A DNA stretch of 5,295 nt from Euryarchaeota archaeon UBA33 (GTDB lineage Archaea > Thermoplasmatota > E2 > DHVEG-1): the NCBI GenBank assembly GCA_002506745.1, contig DAYE01000060.1, positions 1,411 through 6,705 on the forward strand, read 5' to 3'. The translations under genes were made by a program, and so were the position numbers. Below, in pieces: positions 1-5,260 of the stretch. Numbering within the stretch: position 1 is the first letter of the stretch; the number at the start of each line of letters is the position of its first letter. The notes beneath the pieces are model-generated. The model ran no database searches. It had not been told where the DNA came from and worked only from the letters and a program-made list of their open reading frames with translations.

Positions 1-1068
1 GACTGGATCCATATGAACTCCGTGGATTACAATCCGAAATTCGACCAGATTCTCATGAGCGCCCATAACTTCAACGAAGTCTGGATCATCGACCATAGCA
101 CAACGACTGAGGAAGCGGCAAGCCATTATGGCGGAATATACAATCATGGTGGTGATCTCTTGTACCGTTGGGGGAATCCGCATGCTTATGATTGCGGAAC
201 TGCTGCTAATGAGAAATTATACTTCCAACACCAAGTCACCTGGATTAAACCGGGTCTTCCCGGCGCAGGACATATCCTTGTCTTCTCCAATGGCAACAAC
301 CGCCCCGGTGGCCCCTATTCGACAGCTGATGAATTCGTCCCAGATGTCAACAACAACACCGGTGAATACGAACTCCTGCCTGATGGCACTTATGGTCCTT
401 TTGATTTAACCTGGCAATACCACATACCAATAGAGTACTACTCCAGTATATGGAGCGGCGTGCAGCGCATGATCAACGGTAATACGCTCATCTGCTCGGG
501 CACGATCGGGACCTTCATCGAAGTCACCCAGGATAAACAAATTGTCTGGACCTTTGTTAACCCCTATCCACCTAATCAATATAACTCTGTGTACCGGACC
601 GAGTATATCCCGCCTCCGCCACCGCCGCCACCACCACCGGTCTCTAACCTCGAATGCAACGGGAATCTCTCCTGGTCGAACATCAAACCAGGGGCGACTG
701 TGCATGGTAGTTTTCAGGTGATGAACATGGGTGATAACAGCTCGCTGTTGAACTGGACCGTGAATAACACCATGACGTGGGGAACCTGGACGTTTTCTCA
801 CACCTCTGGTTCGAACCTCACCCCAGAGATGGGGCCGGTGACCATTAATGTGCACGTCGTCATCCCGAAGGAGAAAAACATGATGTTCCAGGGGAACCTT
901 TCAGTTCAGAACAAGAACAACGCCTCAGATGTCGTGACAATCCCCGTGACGCTCACGACCACAGCCAGTGCTTCCTATAGTATCCCATTCCAATCATTCT
1001 GGCAGAGGATCTTTGAACGCTTCCCCCATGCGTTCCCAATCCTCCGACATTTCATGGGATACGAATAA
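1..1068 (+). CDS. Arylsulfotransferase-like (ASST) exported protein with Ig-like domain and C-terminal tail, 5'-truncated by the window
   Basis: The frame is open from base 1 (DWIH precedes the first Met at base 13), and that Met lies inside a conserved family segment, so the true start, and presumably the signal peptide, is upstream of the window. Numbering from Met13: residues 1-195 carry ASST-family propeller segments (HMNSVDYNP, EVWIIDHSTTTEEA, DLLYRWGNP, GHILVFSNGN, MINGNTLICSG, IVWTFVNP). Residues 200-209 are ten prolines, a rigid hinge. Residues about 210-320 form an Ig-like beta-sandwich with seven N-X-S/T sequons, and residues 328-351 form the tail ending RFPHAFPILRHFMGYE. Bacterial ASST transfers sulfate between phenolic compounds through a catalytic histidine; whether this archaeal relative is a sulfotransferase is unproven, and the catalytic residues cannot be assigned from this fragment. 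It probably acts at the cell surface. Family call confident, enzymatic activity not. Confidence 0.85.
   Translation, partial: DWIHMNSVDYNPKFDQILMSAHNFNEVWIIDHSTTTEEAASHYGGIYNHGGDLLYRWGNPHAYDCGTAANEKLYFQHQVTWIKPGLPGAGHILVFSNGNNRPGGPYSTADEFVPDVNNNTGEYELLPDGTYGPFDLTWQYHIPIEYYSSIWSGVQRMINGNTLICSGTIGTFIEVTQDKQIVWTFVNPYPPNQYNSVYRTEYIPPPPPPPPPPVSNLECNGNLSWSNIKPGATVHGSFQVMNMGDNSSLLNWTVNNTMTWGTWTFSHTSGSNLTPEMGPVTINVHVVIPKEKNMMFQGNLSVQNKNNASDVVTIPVTLTTTASASYSIPFQSFWQRIFERFPHAFPILRHFMGYE
610..639 (+). repeat. Ten-codon polyproline tract
   Basis: Ten consecutive proline codons, with CCG, CCA and CCT mixed, link the propeller to the Ig-like domain of the ASST-like protein. Mixed codons argue that the stretch is kept for its protein property, an extended stiff spacer, rather than being a simple DNA slippage tract. 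Proline runs of this kind normally stall ribosomes and need aIF5A/EF-P for efficient translation. Confidence 0.8.
997..1065 (+). other. C-terminal tail sequence, copy 1 (ASST-like protein)
   Basis: This encodes the last 23 residues of the ASST-like protein, starting FWQRIFERFPH and ending ILRHFMGYE. It follows a Thr/Ser/Ala-rich linker after the Ig-like domain. It is aromatic and amphipathic, with a duplicated FP pair (FPHxFP). It matches the peptidase tail at 4874-4939 at 12 of the 15 core positions. There is no hydrophobic membrane helix and no terminal Arg/Lys cluster, so it is not a PGF-, PEF- or VPXXXP-CTERM type signal. A role in sorting or docking is inferred. Confidence 0.7.
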
Positions 1069-1093
1069 ACCAGAGACGGTTGACTTCAAATCG

Positions 1094-1107
1094 TTCTCTT
1101 CTCTTTT
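1094..1107 (+). terminator. Pyrimidine-rich archaeal-type terminator after the ASST-like gene
   Basis: A T/C tract ending in four T lies about 25 bases past the stop of the ASST-like gene. Archaeal RNA polymerase terminates on T-rich non-template tracts without needing a hairpin, and none is seen here. The tract also overlaps the relic frame on the other strand. Confidence 0.35.
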
Positions 1108-1193
1108 ACAATCAGATAAAAAAATAAAAAAAAACCGATGGTGAACAACAGAACAGAAACCAGCGTCAAACCATAAAAAAGATACAGAAATCC

Positions 1194-1197
1194 GGAG
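1194..1197 (+). promoter_or_regulatory. Ribosome binding site for the nucleotidyltransferase-like gene
   Basis: GGAG lies ten bases before the ATG at 1208, slightly longer than ideal spacing. It supports 1208 as the start. An AT-rich element near 1173-1180 (ATAAAAAA) could be the TATA box, which would give only a short leader, but the whole 1111-1180 stretch is so A-rich that I do not assign the promoter. Confidence 0.5.
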
Positions 1198-1207
1198 TCA
1201 AACAAAG

Positions 1208-1843
1208 ATGAGAAAAACCGCAATAAAAAATGATATAGTAGAACGAGATTCTCACCATAGAGAAATAATGAGATTTATTGACAAAACCACTCTTGAAATC
1301 GACAGGGAATTATCTGATCTCGATCGGCTAGCACTTGACTTTGTCACAGTCCTTGAGAAACATACATCGTACGTGATTGTCAGCGGATACGTCTCAATAC
1401 TCTTAGGACGCGCACGAGCGAGCGAAGATATCGACATCATCATCCCAAAGATTGCGTTCCCAACACTTAAAAAATTGGTACACGATCTAAAAGAGAAAGG
1501 ATTCTACTGCATCAATGAAGAAAAAGACAGTGATATCTTTGAGTGCCTTACCGAAGGAATCGCGGTCCGATTCGCAAAACAAAATACGATGATCCCGAAC
1601 ATCGAGATGAAATGGGCAAAAAACACCATCGATGAAGTTACTTTACAAACACCTCTCACGGTCATCCTTCCAATGGGAACCCTGCGTATCTCACAGCTTG
1701 AACTGCAAATCGCGTTCAAAGAAATGGTGCTCAGATCACCAAAAGACAGAGAGGACGCACGCCACCTACGAAAAATCGCCGAAGGGTATTTAGATAACAA
1801 ATTACTACAACACTACAAGGAGATGTTACGTGACTTTCACTAG
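1208..1843 (+). CDS. Nucleotidyltransferase-fold protein, AbiEii/MNT-like, first gene of a two-gene module
   Basis: This 211-residue cytoplasmic protein has no signal peptide or membrane segment. Residues 55-78 (YVIVSGYVSILLGR, then SEDIDIII) match the nucleotidyltransferase signature: a strand, a G[GSY]-type turn, a helix, a conserved Arg and the metal-binding DxD pair (Asp74, Asp76). A third acidic position may be Glu133 in NIEMKWA. Residues 163-188 (LELQIAFKEMVLRSPKDREDARHL) resemble the C-terminal segment of AbiEii and related proteins, where Lys and Asp residues follow an R-P/S-K-D-x-x-D pattern. Residues 1-50 are a charged helical lead-in. Family members include toxins that add nucleotides to tRNA or proteins, and antitoxins of the MNT type; which role applies cannot be told from the sequence. 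Its last 14 bases overlap the next gene, implying coupled translation. Confidence 0.75.
   Translation: MRKTAIKNDIVERDSHHREIMRFIDKTTLEIDRELSDLDRLALDFVTVLEKHTSYVIVSGYVSILLGRARASEDIDIIIPKIAFPTLKKLVHDLKEKGFYCINEEKDSDIFECLTEGIAVRFAKQNTMIPNIEMKWAKNTIDEVTLQTPLTVILPMGTLRISQLELQIAFKEMVLRSPKDREDARHLRKIAEGYLDNKLLQHYKEMLRDFH
1817..1822 (+). promoter_or_regulatory. Ribosome binding site deciding the GTG start of the small downstream gene
   Basis: AAGGAG inside the 3' end of the nucleotidyltransferase gene lies seven bases before GTG at 1830. The spacing is ideal and explains initiation at a non-ATG codon within the overlap, so the second protein is made by translational coupling from the same mRNA. Confidence 0.7.
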
Positions 1844-2060
1844 GGAAAACCAAAAACAGCGATTCCGCTTCATCGACCAATGGGCAGACTACGTCAACAC
1901 CCACAACGACAAGGATTGGTCACGGCAACAAAATGTCATCATCAACTCCTGTGTACAGACCGCGTCCATGACCAAAGAACAGTACCTTGCGATGAAAAAA
2001 GTCAAACAAGAAATGAAACACGGAAAAAACGTAAAAAGTGCACCCAAAAAGATACGGTAA
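1830..2060 (+). CDS. Small basic protein, partner of the nucleotidyltransferase-like protein; function unknown
   Basis: This 76-residue protein starts at GTG 1830, chosen because AAGGAG sits seven bases upstream. The start overlaps the end of the preceding gene by 14 bases, strong evidence for an operon. Residues 8-38 (QKQRFRFIDQWADYV, then DWSRQQNVIIN) are a helical, aromatic-rich block with the look of a conserved core. Residues 49-76 are a Lys/Arg-rich tail, plausibly contacting nucleic acid or the acidic surface of its partner. There is no membrane segment and no recognisable catalytic motif. It is too short for a HEPN domain and I see no RxxxxH HEPN motif, so it is not the usual MNT partner. 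I do not recognise a characterised family. An antitoxin or accessory-subunit role is an inference from gene order alone. Confidence 0.75.
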   Translation: MTFTRENQKQRFRFIDQWADYVNTHNDKDWSRQQNVIINSCVQTASMTKEQYLAMKKVKQEMKHGKNVKSAPKKIR

Positions 2061-2100
2061 AATACCTGAAGAGTCTCTGATTGTAGTTTCATACGACACC

Positions 2101-2108
2101 TTTTTCTT
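2101..2108 (+). terminator. T-rich terminator after the two-gene module
   Basis: TTTTTCTT lies 41 bases beyond the stop of the small basic gene, in the 110-base gap where this operon converges with the release-factor gene. It is consistent with archaeal T-tract termination, with no stem-loop seen. Confidence 0.4.
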
Positions 2109-2141
2109 AAAATATTCAACCAAATGGTCACAGCGACGATT

Positions 2142-2148
2142 AAAAAAA
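2142..2148 (-). terminator. T7 terminator after the release-factor-like gene
   Basis: On the minus strand, seven consecutive T occur about 23 bases after the TAA of the release-factor-like gene. This is the typical intrinsic archaeal terminator. Together with 2101-2108 it makes the gap a bidirectional terminator. Confidence 0.45.
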
Positions 2149-2170
2149 TTCCCACGAAATAGAAGGATGT

Positions 2171-3238
2171 TTACTTGAAGCGTAAGAGACCGACCACTGG
2201 CCCGATCTTTTGTAATAGTTCATCCTGACTAAATCCAACGATCGCACCGGTGCGTTCCGCGAGTTTCACGAGCTCCTCGATGATGTCGACCTCAGAGATG
2301 TTCTTCCCACAGGACGGACACTGTGACACAATTCCTGTGCCAAGGAGATGACAGGATTCGCACACCCATCCTTTCTGTTTCACATCCTTTTCTACCAGTA
2401 AGGCCTCCACCTGACCATTCCTCACTGCAGCCAACGTCTCTTTTACACCATACACCGCGAGTCCGTTCTTCAGAATCTCCGATTTGATGATATCAAGGAG
2501 CTGACGATGCCTCTCCTTGCTTTTCTCTCGTATGATCTCCTTTGTCTCATCAACCAATCCACAGGTATCATCAATAGAAACATCCACCTCCGCGATCACC
2601 CCTTTTTGAAGCTGGATCGGTAGCATCCCGCGAAACTGCTTTTTGGTCTCCCCCGGGCCAGCAAGAATAATATTCTCTTGTGCGATTTTTTGAAGGGCTT
2701 CGACGACCTCTGTCAAAAACGCATGGATGCTACCCTTCCGTAACCGCTGGAACCGCGCCTGGGACATCCCACCCTTCTTATGCTTATTCATGATATCAGC
2801 AGAGAGAGCATCCTGGGTAGAAAGTTCCCCGCAGGAAAACGAAAAGATCTTCGCATGGTTTGAATTTAGCAACACCAGGGTATACGCCTGCCATTCATCA
2901 GCAAGCTCAGCGATCTGATGAATATAAGGAGACACATCAACACTCAGAGAGTTTTTAACAGTCACAGGGAAGCTCAGAGCCTTAAAGAAATTATTTTTAT
3001 CAGATGCAAAGATCGCATAGTTTCCAGGCTTGTTTTTCTTCAGATACGCTTGTATCGTCTCCATGGTTTTCACAAAATTTTTTAATTCATCAGGAGTTAA
3101 AAGACATTGGATCACCTTTTCCCGGTGGGCAATAAAATGCTCATCCCTTCCATCGAAATACAGACTGACAAATGTATTCAAATTATCCCTATCATACACA
3201 TCGATAAGCCCGGGTAATGCTTCATCACAAGCCTTCAT
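2171..3238 (-). CDS. Archaeal release factor 1 paralogue, Vms1/VLRF1 (baeRF)-like, probable ribosome-rescue peptidyl-tRNA hydrolase
   Basis: This 355-residue protein has the three-part aeRF1 layout. Residues 1-120 are a divergent N-terminal domain in which I see neither NIKS nor YxCxxxF, the stop-codon-reading motifs of eRF1. Residues about 120-245 are the RNase H-like domain, whose loop reads KKGGMSQARFQRLR (GGMSQ at 156-160) in place of the KAGGQSARRFERLR of classical factors, followed by LAGPGETKKQF (192-202), matching the GPG-x-x-K segment of aRF1. Residues about 246-355 are an L7Ae-like domain (VKETLAAVRNGQVEALLV) interrupted by a zinc ribbon (Cys293, Cys296, Cys307, Cys310). In the family the Gln of this loop drives peptidyl-tRNA hydrolysis. 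Loss of codon recognition suggests action on stalled ribosomes, as for Vms1/ANKZF1. It is shorter than aRF1 (about 410). The ATG at 3238 fits a leaderless promoter. Confidence 0.85.
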   Translation of the reverse strand: MKACDEALPGLIDVYDRDNLNTFVSLYFDGRDEHFIAHREKVIQCLLTPDELKNFVKTMETIQAYLKKNKPGNYAIFASDKNNFFKALSFPVTVKNSLSVDVSPYIHQIAELADEWQAYTLVLLNSNHAKIFSFSCGELSTQDALSADIMNKHKKGGMSQARFQRLRKGSIHAFLTEVVEALQKIAQENIILAGPGETKKQFRGMLPIQLQKGVIAEVDVSIDDTCGLVDETKEIIREKSKERHRQLLDIIKSEILKNGLAVYGVKETLAAVRNGQVEALLVEKDVKQKGWVCESCHLLGTGIVSQCPSCGKNISEVDIIEELVKLAERTGAIVGFSQDELLQKIGPVVGLLRFK

Positions 3239-3259
3239 AAGAAAACGATAATCATATCC

Positions 3260-3267
3260 TATTTAAA
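3260..3267 (-). promoter_or_regulatory. TATA box of the release-factor-like gene (leaderless promoter)
   Basis: TTTAAATA on the minus strand starts 29 bases before the A of the ATG at 3238, preceded by a purine-rich BRE-like AATGA. Archaeal transcription starts about 22-27 bases past the centre of the box, which falls on or next to the start codon. The intervening bases contain no Shine-Dalgarno. Both facts point to a leaderless mRNA. Confidence 0.7.
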
Positions 3268-3272
3268 TCATT

Positions 3273-3425
3273 ATGATGAATCGAGTCTTGAAGTTTCAGT
3301 GTTTTTCTGCAAAAGAACTACCATCAACCATTTCTTCGCCATTGGAGCTATGTGTTCAAGAAAAACCTTTAAATATCATGTATTCCTTTATAGAAGTGTT
3401 ATACGCTATCAAGCAACAGGGATAG
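3273..3425 (+). other. Divergent intergenic region with a 50-codon open frame, probably non-coding
   Basis: The gap between the release-factor gene and the peptidase gene contains both promoters. An ATG at 3273 opens a 50-codon frame, but it has no Shine-Dalgarno, spans the peptidase TATA box and shows no recognisable domain, so I treat it as chance. A weak hairpin (GGAAA/TTTCC, 3440-3456) lies in the peptidase leader. Nothing else is evident. Confidence 0.4.
3368..3375 (+). promoter_or_regulatory. TATA box of the secreted peptidase gene
   Basis: TTTAAATA is preceded by GAAAAACC, a good BRE-like context. Transcription would begin near 3395, leaving a leader of about 90 bases before the ATG at 3485. 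The box lies about 100 bases from the divergent minus-strand box, so the two genes share a 246-base control region. I see no clear operator palindrome in it. Confidence 0.65.
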
Positions 3426-3470
3426 CAAAATTTGAGCGAGGAAAAAGAACGTTTCCATCGAGAATTTAAT

Positions 3471-3478
3471 GGGGGAAA
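3471..3478 (+). promoter_or_regulatory. Ribosome binding site of the secreted peptidase
   Basis: GGGGGAAA ends six bases before the ATG at 3485 and pairs partly with the 16S anti-Shine-Dalgarno. The out-of-frame ATG at 3469 does not lead to a meaningful product, so 3485 is the preferred start; it also begins an excellent signal peptide. Confidence 0.5.
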
Positions 3479-3484
3479 GTACTC

Positions 3485-4942
3485 ATGATAAAAAGAAATG
3501 AAAGACGCATAATAGGTTTGATACTATGTGTGCTGATGATGACCACCGTTTGTTACGCAGCGGCATCACCCAGAACCGGGACGACTCTGCAGACCGACCT
3601 ATCCATCCGGTCGAATAGCGCAGAACCAATGACGGTGAATGATAGTAGGTACTGGGCGATCCTCATCTGCGGGAGTGATGATTTTTATGCGGGTTTTGAA
3701 ACCGATCTTCGCGACATGTATCAACTGCTTACCACGAACCTTGGTTATAACCCAGACTACATCTACTACGTTGCTCCATCAAACTGGAACAGCGCCGTCC
3801 ATTACTATAGTCTATCAAAAAGTAACATCCAGACAGCCATCCAGGCGGTGGCCGACCGAACAACTCCTCAGGACAATGTGTTTGTCTTTTATAATGGTCA
3901 TGGAACCCATGATCCTTGGACCATCGCCCCGAATGTATCACCCAATGAACTCGATAGCTGGCTGGATACCATCGACCCCTGCTGGCTCTACGGGCTGCCC
4001 CGACACTGCCAGCAAATGGTGATCCTGCTTCAATCCTGCTATTGCGGCGCGTTCATCCAGCCATTAACCTACCACATGGCATCTCCCACTGGTGTTTATC
4101 ATCGTCAACGCATCGTGATCACCTCTGCCAACCAGACCGCGAAATCCTGGGAAGACATGGATGGACATGCGGATGACGCCTGGGACCCGAACAGACCAGA
4201 TGATGACGGAAACCCGAACAACCCGACCAACGGCAACTGGGACGGCAGTGAATTCTGTAGTGGATTCCGTATGGGATACCGTGACGTCGACAGCGACACC
4301 TACCTGGAGGCAGATGACAACCCCTACATGAAACAGACCGGGTACAACCCGGATATCACCGCACCCGCGGGAAACAAAAACGGCAAAGTCTCAATCAAGG
4401 AATCATTCAACTTCACCAAATACGTGGATTGCTACTCGAACTACTGGGCATCCTACTGCCTCGCACATAGTTATCTACTTGAATCCCCTCAATTCTGGGA
4501 CCCGATCTCCGCAGGAGACCCTCAAGGGATCAATCCCTCATCCACCTTTATTTATACCCGTGCCCCAGTAAAACCCGGTACACCCTCAGGTCCACTGACT
4601 GGATCTCCGGGTCAGGTCTATACGTATTCAAGTAGCACAACAGACCCAGATGGCGACCAAGTCTCTTATTGGTTTGACTGGGGAGATGGCACGAACAGCG
4701 GATGGGTCGGACCGTACAATTCCGGTGTGACGATGAGTGCGACCCACACCTGGACGACAAAGGGAAACTATCAAATCAAAGTAAAAGCAAAGGACATCCA
4801 TGGCATCGAAAGTGTCTGGTCTGACAGCCTCCCAATTAAAATGCCGATGTCCTACACACTTCTTGGATCACACTTTTTAGAACACTTCTTGACACGATTC
4901 CCGCACATCTTCCCAATACTACGGCACCTCCTGGGGTACTAA
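3485..4942 (+). CDS. Secreted clan CD (C13/caspase-fold) cysteine peptidase with PKD domain and C-terminal tail
   Basis: This is a complete 485-residue protein. Residues 1-27 are a signal peptide: basic KRNERR, hydrophobic core IIGLILCVLMM, and an AxA-type cleavage region at CYAAA. Residues about 55-350 are the catalytic domain with both clan CD hallmarks: hydrophobic strand plus His-Gly (VFVFYNGHG, His139) and hydrophobic strand plus Ser-Cys (MVILLQSCYCG, Cys185). Clan CD includes legumain, clostripain, gingipain and caspases; family C13 is my best guess. An Asp/Asn/Pro-rich stretch at 224-254 may bind calcium. Residues about 361-455 are a PKD domain (FDWGDG, then HTWTTKGNYQIKVKA). Residues 464-485 are the tail ending RFPHIFPILRHLLGY. 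It likely degrades extracellular protein or processes surface proteins. Many cysteines (165, 175, 185, 187, 258, 316, 325) leave room for disulfides. It has its own promoter; no co-directional neighbour follows. Confidence 0.85.
   Translation: MIKRNERRIIGLILCVLMMTTVCYAAASPRTGTTLQTDLSIRSNSAEPMTVNDSRYWAILICGSDDFYAGFETDLRDMYQLLTTNLGYNPDYIYYVAPSNWNSAVHYYSLSKSNIQTAIQAVADRTTPQDNVFVFYNGHGTHDPWTIAPNVSPNELDSWLDTIDPCWLYGLPRHCQQMVILLQSCYCGAFIQPLTYHMASPTGVYHRQRIVITSANQTAKSWEDMDGHADDAWDPNRPDDDGNPNNPTNGNWDGSEFCSGFRMGYRDVDSDTYLEADDNPYMKQTGYNPDITAPAGNKNGKVSIKESFNFTKYVDCYSNYWASYCLAHSYLLESPQFWDPISAGDPQGINPSSTFIYTRAPVKPGTPSGPLTGSPGQVYTYSSSTTDPDGDQVSYWFDWGDGTNSGWVGPYNSGVTMSATHTWTTKGNYQIKVKAKDIHGIESVWSDSLPIKMPMSYTLLGSHFLEHFLTRFPHIFPILRHLLGY
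4874..4939 (+). other. C-terminal tail sequence, copy 2 (secreted peptidase)
   Basis: This encodes the last 22 residues of the peptidase, FLEHFLTRFPH through ILRHLLGY, directly after the PKD domain and a short linker. In the core RFPHxFPILRHxxGY, 12 of 15 residues equal those of the ASST-like protein. Eight of those twelve shared residues use different codons in the two genes, so the match reflects selection on protein sequence rather than recent DNA duplication. Confidence 0.7.
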
Positions 4943-4949
4943 ACCTCAC

Positions 4950-4974
4950 CTTTTCTTCAATCATTTCTTTATTT
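4950..4974 (+). terminator. T-rich terminator after the peptidase gene
   Basis: Several T/C tracts (TTTTCTTC, then TTTCTTTATTT) begin eight bases after the peptidase stop. They suit archaeal T-tract termination. A short inverted repeat, TTACA-TC-TGTAA, follows at 4973-4984 and is too weak to be assigned a role. Confidence 0.4.
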
Positions 4975-5023
4975 ACATCTGTAAGAAAATGAGATAGAAA
5001 CATGAAGGTGGCATCCCTTCTCT

Positions 5024-5251
5024 CTATTTTGCTATGATTTTATCCTTTACAATAAAATAAAAACCAACAAGAAATAATACTAGGGACACAACGATCAGAA
5101 CAACACCAACAGGATACAACGGATAGGAAACACCAGTGAGGATTCCTTCAGAGGAATGAGAAAACTGGTGATAATCCTCTGCAAACAAACCGATGACAAA
5201 AAGAATGATCCCACCAACAATGACAGAGAGACCGACCCGTACTTTTTGTAT
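5024..5251 (-). CDS. Small two-helix membrane protein; start codon uncertain (possibly ATA)
   Basis: The minus-strand frame ending at TAG 5026-5024 encodes a clear membrane hairpin: helix one VGLSVIVGGIILFVIGLF, a loop of about 22 residues (AEDYHQF through YPLYP), helix two VGVVLIVVSLVLFLVGFYF, and a basic end IVKDKIIAK. Length is 75 residues if translation starts at 5251. The frame has no ATG, GTG or TTG between the upstream stop (TAA at 5278) and helix one. ATA at 5251 lies eight bases after GGAGG, good spacing, and gives a sensible MQKVRVGL start. The out-of-frame ATG at 5258 would join this frame if one A of the five-A run at 5243-5247 were removed, so an assembly error or mutation is possible. 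No family recognised. It sits tail-to-tail with the peptidase gene; a functional link is speculative. Confidence 0.6.
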   Translation of the reverse strand: MQKVRVGLSVIVGGIILFVIGLFAEDYHQFSHSSEGILTGVSYPLYPVGVVLIVVSLVLFLVGFYFIVKDKIIAK

Positions 5252-5260
5252 ACTCCATGC

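Larger units (their letters stand above)
1086..1205 (-). pseudogene. Probable remnant of a small membrane protein gene (C-terminal part)
   Basis: Read on the minus strand, this frame gives one long hydrophobic segment (GLTLVSVLLFTIGFFLFFY) followed by LIVKEKRTI and a stop at 1086-1088. Its end, FYLIVKEK, resembles FYFIVKDK at the end of the small membrane protein at 5024-5251 (6 of 8 residues identical, both with the stop a few codons later). No ATG is available; the only plausible starts are TTG codons (the first at 1205) without a Shine-Dalgarno, and an equivalent of the first membrane helix is absent because the nucleotidyltransferase gene begins at 1208. It therefore looks like the 3' relic of a paralogue. 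Caution: the antisense of an A-rich tract codes for Phe/Leu by chance, so part of the hydrophobicity may be compositional. Confidence 0.35.

Noticed and set aside
406..855. 149-codon minus-strand open frame antisense to the ASST-like gene.
   Set aside because: It is Arg/His/Trp-rich with a run of Arg/Trp antisense to the polyproline codons, has no ribosome site, and the sense frame has clear homology.
1118..1134. Near-continuous A tract between the ASST-like and nucleotidyltransferase genes, considered as an insertion-site scar or promoter.
   Set aside because: No flanking direct repeats or terminal inverted repeats are visible, and it is too far from and too degenerate relative to the 1208 start to be a confident TATA box.
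1889..2170. Minus-strand frame in register with the release-factor gene beyond its TAA, encoding a hydrophobic segment (VGIFLIVAVTIW) followed by basic residues; possible readthrough extension or small membrane protein.
   Set aside because: No Shine-Dalgarno at the GTG at 2155, most of the frame is antisense to the small basic gene, and the hydrophobicity comes from the T-rich terminator. TAA followed by ACA is not a known readthrough context.
3273..3425. 50-codon plus-strand frame between the divergent genes.
   Set aside because: It spans the peptidase TATA box, lacks a ribosome site and recognisable composition; chance open frame most likely.
3639..4022. 127-codon plus-strand frame inside the peptidase gene.
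   Set aside because: It overlaps the catalytic domain in another frame, has no domain-like features, and is a shadow of the conserved coding frame.
5142..5157. Perfect six-base inverted repeat with a four-base loop (ATTCCT/AGGAAT).
   Set aside because: It lies inside the loop-coding part of the small membrane protein, has no T-tract after it, and is short enough to be expected by chance.
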